Positions 44,425 through 50,235 of a DNA stretch of 50,235 bases are shown piece after piece. Within the stretch, counting starts at the first letter, position 1. Each line of letters opens with the position of its first letter. Under the pieces are notes generated by a model, which did no database searches, was not told the origin of the DNA, and saw only the letters and a program-made list of their open reading frames with translations. This stretch comes from Gammaproteobacteria bacterium. GTDB lineage: Bacteria; Pseudomonadota; Gammaproteobacteria; GRL18. The position numbers and the translations under genes are program-made. The stretch covers positions 1-50,235 of the forward strand of contig JAPHSW010000002.1 of NCBI GenBank assembly GCA_026196615.1, written 5' to 3'.

Positions 44425-47400
44425 ATGGATATTATTTGCCCGAAATGTCAGACTCAGTATCGAAATTTACCTGAAAAGTATGCCAATAAGTCTTTGCGCT
44501 GTAAAAAATGTAACCATCGTTTTAAAGCAAACGAACCACCAAAATCACAGACACAAGAACCACAAGAGACACAGTTATCACCATCAATGCCTCAGGAAAC
44601 TCAGTTGGCGCCTTCTAGTGAGTTTGTGACAGAACCCACTGTTTCTCCTCAAGCCAGTAGTCCTCAGGAAACACAGCTTGCACCTAACCCATCAAATGAA
44701 AGTCATTCTTCCCAGCAAACTGGCCCTCAGGAGACGCAATTAGCACCGTCGGAATCACTTAAAGATAAAGTTTCTGTTCAAACGCCTTTGCCTCAGGAGA
44801 CTCAACTTGCTTCAGTTGAACAATTGTCTGATGAGCAGGGAAAAGACAAAGGTTTGACACCCCAGAAATCAAAACTTTCTGAAATTATAGGCCTGGGTTC
44901 GGAACAATTTTCTTCAGAATTAAACTTATCAAAACATTCAATTCATGATTGGAATGTGGGTGATGTTTTATTAGAGTTGTATGAAGTTATCGCTGTTTTA
45001 GGAGAAGGTCAGTTTGGCAAGGTCTTTCAAATAAGGCATCGTGATTGGAATTTGGATTTGGCTTTAAAAACGCCGAAGCAAAAAGCAATGAATTCTGGTT
45101 ATGAAAATATTGAAACAGAAGCTGAAACCTGGGTGAATCTGGATCTGCATCCCAATATTGTTAATTGCTATTATGTTCGCCGCATCGATGATGTACCACA
45201 AATTTTTAGTGAATATGTTGATGGTGGTGATCTCAAAGACATGATAGCTCAAAGAAAACTTTATCAATCTGATGATGGCTTATCAAAAGAAGAAAACAAC
45301 AAACAGTCTTTACTGAAAATTTTAGATATTGCCATACAATTTGCCTGGGGGTTAGGCTATGCGCATGAGCAGGGATTGATTCATCAGGATATCAAGCCAG
45401 CTAATGTTATGATTACATCTGATGGTGTGGTAAAAATTACTGACTTTGGCTTGGCTAAAGCAGGAGCAATGGCAATGGTGTCTGCGCCTGAAAATTCAAC
45501 GCAAGATATGAAGCAGACAATGATTATTGCCGGTATGGGGATGACTCCTGCTTATGCTTCACCTGAACAGCTTGTGGGTAAACCTTTAACTCGACGTACA
45601 GATTTATGGAGTTGGGGTGTTTGTGTTTTAGAAATGATTCTGGGATATTGTTCCTGGGAAGCAGGTCCTGTGGCTCCAGGAATTCTAGAAGCATTTAATT
45701 CAAATATGCTTGATGATGAGCCTGCTTTGGGTTCAATTCCTGAGGAATTATCAGAATTATTATCTCATTGTTTCGAAGAAGATGAAGGTAACAGACCCGA
45801 TAATCTAAATGATGTTGCCCGATCATTATTACAAATTTACAATCAAGAATCTGAAACAGTTTATTCTAGACAACAACCTCAAGCAGGTAGTGGTACTGCT
45901 TCCAGTTTAAATAATCAAGGTATATCTCTATTAGATCTAGGACAAACTGATGAGGCGATCCAGGTATGGAATAATGCGTTGCATATTGATCCGGAACATT
46001 TTGAAACAAATTTTAATTTATCTTTATTTCGTTGGAAAAATGAAGGTCTTGGTGAAACAGAACTTTTGGAACAAATCGAATCAACTCTATTGAGGGAGAA
46101 AGAGCATTCACAAATTGAGCGAATAAAATATGCTTTGGCTAAATTGTATCTTCAGTTTGGTCAATATGCTCAAGTGATAAAATTATTTAATAATGATTCT
46201 AATAAGATGAGCCAGTTACCTTCTGCAATAGATAGCGATGTTTGTAAAGAACTGGGACTGGCTTTATGCGCAGATTATCGATTAGTAAAAGATATATCAC
46301 ATTGGCAGCTTGTTGTTGATTGTTTAAAAAAAGGTATTGGAAACAGACTGGCTGATCCTTATTTGATTTCTGCTTATACACTTGCATTACAGCGCATTGG
46401 AAATAAAGCTGCTGCATCAAGGTTTTTTAAAGCCAGCACTATAACAGGTCTTATTCCAAAACAATTGAAGCAGGCTGTAGCACTTTTTTTGCCGGGTTAT
46501 GAAGTGTTATACAGAATAGGTCAAAAAAATATTGATATTGCTCAGTTTGTTAATGATGGTGAAAATATTGTTTTTAATCAAGGGAAAAATCTTGTTCTCT
46601 GGAGTCTGAAAGATAAGCAAGCGATTATTGAAATCAAAGGGCATCTTGGAAAGGTAACGGCTTTGTGTCTTAGCTCAGATGAAAAAAGACTTTTTTCTGG
46701 TTCAGAGCAAGGTGATGTTCGAATATGGGATTTGTCAACGGGTGAAATGTTATCGGTTTGGTCAGCGATTAATGGCAAGATTAATGCGTTGCAACTATCA
46801 CTATGTGAAAAGTATCTTTATATTGCTTCGAGTGAAAATCAACTCTCATTATGGGATTATGATAATAAATTAAGACTTAATAGTTTTAGTGGTGAAGGAC
46901 ATAGTGCCGAAATAATTAATATTCATATCTCACCGTTAACTGGTCAAATTGTCTCTGCTGGTGCTGATAATATTATTCGGGTTTGGGATAAAGACTCAGA
47001 TCGTACCAGCTGTATTCTTTCAGGGCATGACCTGGCAATAAGCTGTGTGCAATGGTTGGATACTACTCATGTGTGTTCTGCGAGTCAGGATAAGACAATA
47101 CGCTTATGGGATGTGGTGACAGGAGAATGTCTTCGAGTTTATAAAGGTCATCAGGGCAGAGTCAATGCAATGCGAGTCAGTGAAACCCAGGGATTTATTT
47201 TATCAGGTGACAGTAATGGTATCGTTCGCTATTGGAATATTAATACAGGTTCATCTTATGTGGTTTCAAAATTTTCTGGTGCGATTCGCTTTATCTCTTT
47301 AGATGAGTCAAGATTATTTGCTTCGATTGTAACATCGTCTAGTGTCAATATTATTGAAACAAATAATGAGTTTCGATACCATGCTACATACCTGTTTTCT

Positions 47401-49473
47401 TTGCCGGAATCTGCAATAGAAGTGGATGAGTTATCACGTGAATATCAACAAATTATTGCCCGAGCTGAATCTGTTTTTAATGAAGATAAAGTTAAATCCA
47501 TGGAAGAAGTTGAGCAGGCTCGATTTATCAAAGGCTATGAACGTGATTATTCAGCGTTTAAATACTGGTCAAAGTTCTATACTTTTTTTCCAAAATTAAA
47601 ACTGAAAGATATATGGAAACATGGTGTTTTAAAAGCACATGATGACCGTATTATGTCATTAGATGTTTCACCTTATAATGATTATGTTTACTCTGCTAGT
47701 AAAGATAAAAATATCTATCAATGGGATCTTGAAACTCAACAAAAGAATATAATATTTCCAAGTTTTGAAAAACAAATATCTTTGATAAAAGTGACTGATG
47801 ATGGTGCTGGAATACTGATCGCCTGTGATGAAAATATTCTACTGATGGATATAAAAAGTGGTAAACAACTTTCATTGTTCAGTCATCATCAAGGTAGTAT
47901 TATTGCAATGTCGGTGACTGCAGATGGACGCTTTGCATTATCCAGTGATGATAAAGGTCATTTTTATTTATGGCGTTTATTGACAGGTGAACTCATGGCT
48001 GATTTCACTGATATAAAAAACACGGTGACAACCATTACTGTGACACCTGATGGATGCTATGCACTAACTGGGCAGCGTAATAATTATTCAGTTTGTCTCT
48101 GGGATTTGGCAACTGGAAAAATCATATCAGACTTAGAAGGACATGAAAATATTGTCACCAGTATTTCGGTGACTTCTGATGGTAATTATTTTATATCAGC
48201 CAGTGCTGATGCTTGTTTGAGATTATGGAAAATTGAGTCCAGTCGAAAACAATCAGTACGAGTTATGAAAGGGCATACGAAGCGAATAAATCAGGTTGCA
48301 ATTGATTATCAGGGGAAAATAGCTGTTTCCGTAAGTGAAGATAAAACTATTAGAGTATGGGATTTAATTAATGGTGATTGTCTTCATAGTTTTGAAAATA
48401 CGAATGTGAGTTATACAACAGCAATCCTTAGTTTTGATGGTCAATATGTTTTTTCTGGAGATGCCCAAGGTCAGGTTGTTGTTTGGTGTCTTGATTGGTT
48501 ATTGAAGAAAAAAGTTTATAAGGAATGGGATAATAGTGCAGATAGATATATTGAAAACTATTTTACCACTCATAAAACAAAAGAACCTCATAAGGAGTTA
48601 AATAATACTTATCGTTTATTACAATATGCTGGTTTTGGTAGTTTAAGTGAAGACGTTGTTAGAGAACACTTAATTGGATTGTCACAGGAAAATCTTGATA
48701 TTATTTTACCAGGTAGTAAGCTAAATCGTACCAGATCTATTGAAAAAAATATTTCAGATAATAATCATATAATACCCTATAAGTCGATTCTTGTGATTGT
48801 TGCTCTTGCCTTATTAATTTTTAATTTATTTGATTTTAACTCTGAACCCGATATCGTCAGTGATAGTTTAGAACCTCAGGTTACAATCACAGATAAGAAT
48901 GAGCAATTAACAATTGATACGATGCTTGATATTGCTATAAAGCTGGCTAGACTCAATGAAGGTGTTAAAGTTATAGAAGGAAAGCTTGCTCGGGGTCTTC
49001 TCATTGTTCCTGCAAATGCTGAGAAATTTAAAAATTTTCTGAAACTTAATGAAGATGACATGGTTGATTCCTGGGGACATGATTTTATCTATAAAGTTGG
49101 TAAAAGTGGTGTGTTTAAAAGTCGAATTATGTTGCGTTCATCGGGTTATGATAAGGAACATAATACGGATGATGATCTTCTATTAAATGGGCTTCCACAC
49201 TGGTCATCATTAGAAATAAAAAAGAATAATCTCAGCATAATAAAACTATCATCAATCAAAAAACAAATAGAAATGGAGCTTGAAGATAGACTGTATTCTC
49301 AAATTGAAGATGATGATATTGAAGCTGTAGAGAGTTCTTTTGAAGATGAGTATCGTTCTGAACCACCTATTGAACTTGATGCAATTGAAGAAACAGAATC
49401 TAATGTTGAGGCAGTTGAAGTCATGGTTAAACCAAATTCTAAATCAAAAGTGTTTTTTGATGATAAGGAATAG
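44425..49473 (+). CDS. Giant transmembrane Ser/Thr protein kinase: zinc ribbon, kinase, TPR, two WD40 propellers, pseudopilin-like C-terminal domain
   Basis: 1682 aa. Residues 1-36 form an MJ0042-type zinc ribbon (CPKC...CKKC). A low-complexity linker with five PQETQL copies (46-128) follows. The kinase domain (about 185-475) has G193-E-G-Q-F-G198, Lys215, H320-Q-D322 with Asn327 (a non-RD kinase, Gln replacing Arg) and D340-F-G342. TPR-like helices (490-690) precede two sets of seven WD-type blades (about 705-990 and 1065-1358) joined by a helical linker. A membrane helix lies at about 1452-1470. The extracytoplasmic end has 'VDSWGHDFIYKV' and 'SSGYDKEHNTDDDLLL', like GspG C termini. An FHA-kinase gene follows at once. 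It may phosphorylate partners gathered on its propellers in response to an outside signal. Confidence 0.9.
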   Translation: MDIICPKCQTQYRNLPEKYANKSLRCKKCNHRFKANEPPKSQTQEPQETQLSPSMPQETQLAPSSEFVTEPTVSPQASSPQETQLAPNPSNESHSSQQTGPQETQLAPSESLKDKVSVQTPLPQETQLASVEQLSDEQGKDKGLTPQKSKLSEIIGLGSEQFSSELNLSKHSIHDWNVGDVLLELYEVIAVLGEGQFGKVFQIRHRDWNLDLALKTPKQKAMNSGYENIETEAETWVNLDLHPNIVNCYYVRRIDDVPQIFSEYVDGGDLKDMIAQRKLYQSDDGLSKEENNKQSLLKILDIAIQFAWGLGYAHEQGLIHQDIKPANVMITSDGVVKITDFGLAKAGAMAMVSAPENSTQDMKQTMIIAGMGMTPAYASPEQLVGKPLTRRTDLWSWGVCVLEMILGYCSWEAGPVAPGILEAFNSNMLDDEPALGSIPEELSELLSHCFEEDEGNRPDNLNDVARSLLQIYNQESETVYSRQQPQAGSGTASSLNNQGISLLDLGQTDEAIQVWNNALHIDPEHFETNFNLSLFRWKNEGLGETELLEQIESTLLREKEHSQIERIKYALAKLYLQFGQYAQVIKLFNNDSNKMSQLPSAIDSDVCKELGLALCADYRLVKDISHWQLVVDCLKKGIGNRLADPYLISAYTLALQRIGNKAAASRFFKASTITGLIPKQLKQAVALFLPGYEVLYRIGQKNIDIAQFVNDGENIVFNQGKNLVLWSLKDKQAIIEIKGHLGKVTALCLSSDEKRLFSGSEQGDVRIWDLSTGEMLSVWSAINGKINALQLSLCEKYLYIASSENQLSLWDYDNKLRLNSFSGEGHSAEIINIHISPLTGQIVSAGADNIIRVWDKDSDRTSCILSGHDLAISCVQWLDTTHVCSASQDKTIRLWDVVTGECLRVYKGHQGRVNAMRVSETQGFILSGDSNGIVRYWNINTGSSYVVSKFSGAIRFISLDESRLFASIVTSSSVNIIETNNEFRYHATYLFSLPESAIEVDELSREYQQIIARAESVFNEDKVKSMEEVEQARFIKGYERDYSAFKYWSKFYTFFPKLKLKDIWKHGVLKAHDDRIMSLDVSPYNDYVYSASKDKNIYQWDLETQQKNIIFPSFEKQISLIKVTDDGAGILIACDENILLMDIKSGKQLSLFSHHQGSIIAMSVTADGRFALSSDDKGHFYLWRLLTGELMADFTDIKNTVTTITVTPDGCYALTGQRNNYSVCLWDLATGKIISDLEGHENIVTSISVTSDGNYFISASADACLRLWKIESSRKQSVRVMKGHTKRINQVAIDYQGKIAVSVSEDKTIRVWDLINGDCLHSFENTNVSYTTAILSFDGQYVFSGDAQGQVVVWCLDWLLKKKVYKEWDNSADRYIENYFTTHKTKEPHKELNNTYRLLQYAGFGSLSEDVVREHLIGLSQENLDIILPGSKLNRTRSIEKNISDNNHIIPYKSILVIVALALLIFNLFDFNSEPDIVSDSLEPQVTITDKNEQLTIDTMLDIAIKLARLNEGVKVIEGKLARGLLIVPANAEKFKNFLKLNEDDMVDSWGHDFIYKVGKSGVFKSRIMLRSSGYDKEHNTDDDLLLNGLPHWSSLEIKKNNLSIIKLSSIKKQIEMELEDRLYSQIEDDDIEAVESSFEDEYRSEPPIELDAIEETESNVEAVEVMVKPNSKSKVFFDDKE
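44560..44814 (+). repeat. Five PQETQL(A/S)(P/S) repeats in the kinase linker
   Basis: The threonines are at residues 49, 59, 83, 104 and 126 of the kinase. At the DNA level the copies use different codons (Thr ACA, ACT, ACA, ACG, ACT; Gln CAG or CAA; Leu TTA, TTG or CTT), so they are not a recent DNA duplication. Protein-level conservation with DNA divergence points to selection on the motif itself. Spacing between copies is irregular (10-24 residues). Confidence 0.9.
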
Positions 49474-49478
49474 AACAA

Positions 49479-50235
49479 TTGATTAAAAAAATGCCCCAGG
49501 CTGTACTTAAAGTGATTCAGGGAAGTTTGTCAGGAAAAGAATTTAAATTCAATGAACGAACCACCTGTGTGATTGGTCGAGCATTAGATTGTAATATTCT
49601 ATTACCAGATGATCAAGCGCATAGCACCATTTCTCGTTATCATTGTTTGCTGGACATTAATCCCCCAGATATTTGCATTAGAGATTTTGGTAGTCTCAAT
49701 GGCACTTATGTTAATGGTGAAAAAATTGGTCAACGTGAAACAAATGCTGATCGAGATAAAGCTCAACATTTGATTTATCCTGAATATGATTTAAAAAATG
49801 GTGATCAATTTAAGCTTGGTGATAGTGTTTTTCAGGTTTCAATTGTGAGTGCTTCTGAAGACTCAAAGGACACACAGCTTGAAGCACCTGCTGCTTCACC
49901 ATTTAAAATTGATGAAGGCACATCGCCCTTACCAGAAACATCTGCAGCAGCAGTGGTCGATCCATTAGATAAAATTAATTTATTGCTATCAAAAGCAGAT
50001 AAAAATAATGACGAACTCATCAGCATTAAGGGATATGATATTGTTAAAGAATTAGGTCGTGGCAGTATGGGGGCAGTCTATCTGGCGCAAAGAACAGAAT
50101 CTGGTGTCCAAACTTCTCCAAAAATTGCTTTAAAAGTTATGTTACCAAAAGTGGAAAGTGACCCCAAAGCTCATCGTCAATTTATTCGTGAAACCAAAAA
50201 TACTCAATTGTTGAAACACCAAAATATTGTCAAAG
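49479..50235 (+). CDS. FHA-domain Ser/Thr protein kinase (5' part, cut by window end)
   Basis: 252 residues are visible. A TTG at 49479 has AAGGA nine bases upstream; the ATG at 49491 is in frame but lies 21 bases from that site, so TTG is preferred. The N-terminal FHA domain shows 'CVIGRALDCNILLPDD', 'ISRYHCLLDI' and 'DFGSLNGTYVNGEKIG', the residues that bind phosphothreonine. A linker carries DTQLEAP (49869-49889), close to the PQETQLAP repeats of the kinase upstream. The kinase domain begins 'YDIVKELGRGSMGAVYLA' with Lys in 'IALKVML'. Its 3' end lies outside the window. Only five bases separate it from the giant kinase gene, so they are one operon and probably one pathway. Confidence 0.93.
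   Translation, partial: MIKKMPQAVLKVIQGSLSGKEFKFNERTTCVIGRALDCNILLPDDQAHSTISRYHCLLDINPPDICIRDFGSLNGTYVNGEKIGQRETNADRDKAQHLIYPEYDLKNGDQFKLGDSVFQVSIVSASEDSKDTQLEAPAASPFKIDEGTSPLPETSAAAVVDPLDKINLLLSKADKNNDELISIKGYDIVKELGRGSMGAVYLAQRTESGVQTSPKIALKVMLPKVESDPKAHRQFIRETKNTQLLKHQNIVK

Overview
The window is a gene-dense, AT-rich stretch from what looks like a gammaproteobacterium. The evidence is the yfhM-pbpC pair (alpha-2-macroglobulin plus PbpC), a qmcA/nfeD pair, a RoxA/YcfD ribosomal oxygenase, DUF3300-DUF2950 genes, CCA-encoding tRNA-Ser and many lipoprotein signals. A TsdA-like thiosulfate dehydrogenase with its diheme partner suggests inorganic sulfur metabolism. The large WD40 and FHA Ser/Thr kinases are of a kind I associate with complex sulfur-oxidising gammaproteobacteria, but the species cannot be fixed from sequence alone.

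Layout. 1-900: the tail of an ABC-F-like ATPase gene, tRNA-Ser(GGA) with its own promoter and a strong terminator, and two tiny reverse-strand coiled-coil genes. 1000-5150: a membrane PAS/GAF sensor without an output domain, then an SPFH/NfeD membrane-quality pair. 5571-17981: a long envelope cluster with macroglobulin lipoprotein, PbpC, DUF3300, DUF2950, a frameshifted SpoIIAA/STAS-like gene, a patatin-like lipoprotein, a small lipoprotein and, convergently, a small secreted repeat protein. 18383-19932: tsdB/tsdA-type cytochromes. 19954-25035: AI-2E-family permease and a tripartite efflux set (OMF, HlyD adaptor, DUF2955 inner-membrane protein).

25377-27732 is an isolated reverse-strand two-gene module: a small probable winged-helix protein and a 625-aa P-loop ATPase with a Cys cluster. 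It is the best candidate here for an undescribed defence-like system. 28186-37923 holds mostly housekeeping or metabolic genes: EamA, DUF4845, a double-thioredoxin protein, YugP-like protease, CoA-binding protein, SLC13 permease, adenylate kinase, glutamate dehydrogenase and RoxA. 37913-42341 is an ABC ATPase/FtsX permease/HlyD exporter, and 42408-44192 is a Na/Pi-cotransporter-PhoU protein.

44425-50235 is the other highlight. A 1682-aa transmembrane Ser/Thr kinase carries a zinc ribbon, two probable seven-bladed WD40 propellers and a pseudopilin-like C-terminal domain. It is followed 5 bases later by a second kinase with an FHA domain, cut by the window end. The first kinase has five PQETQL copies written with different synonymous codons, and the second has a related DTQL site, suggesting phospho-threonine docking between them.

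Three FNR/CRP-family-like palindromes (one exact TTGAT-N4-ATCAA) lie upstream of the DUF3300 gene, the SLC13 permease gene and the glutamate dehydrogenase gene, hinting at shared oxygen- or redox-linked control.
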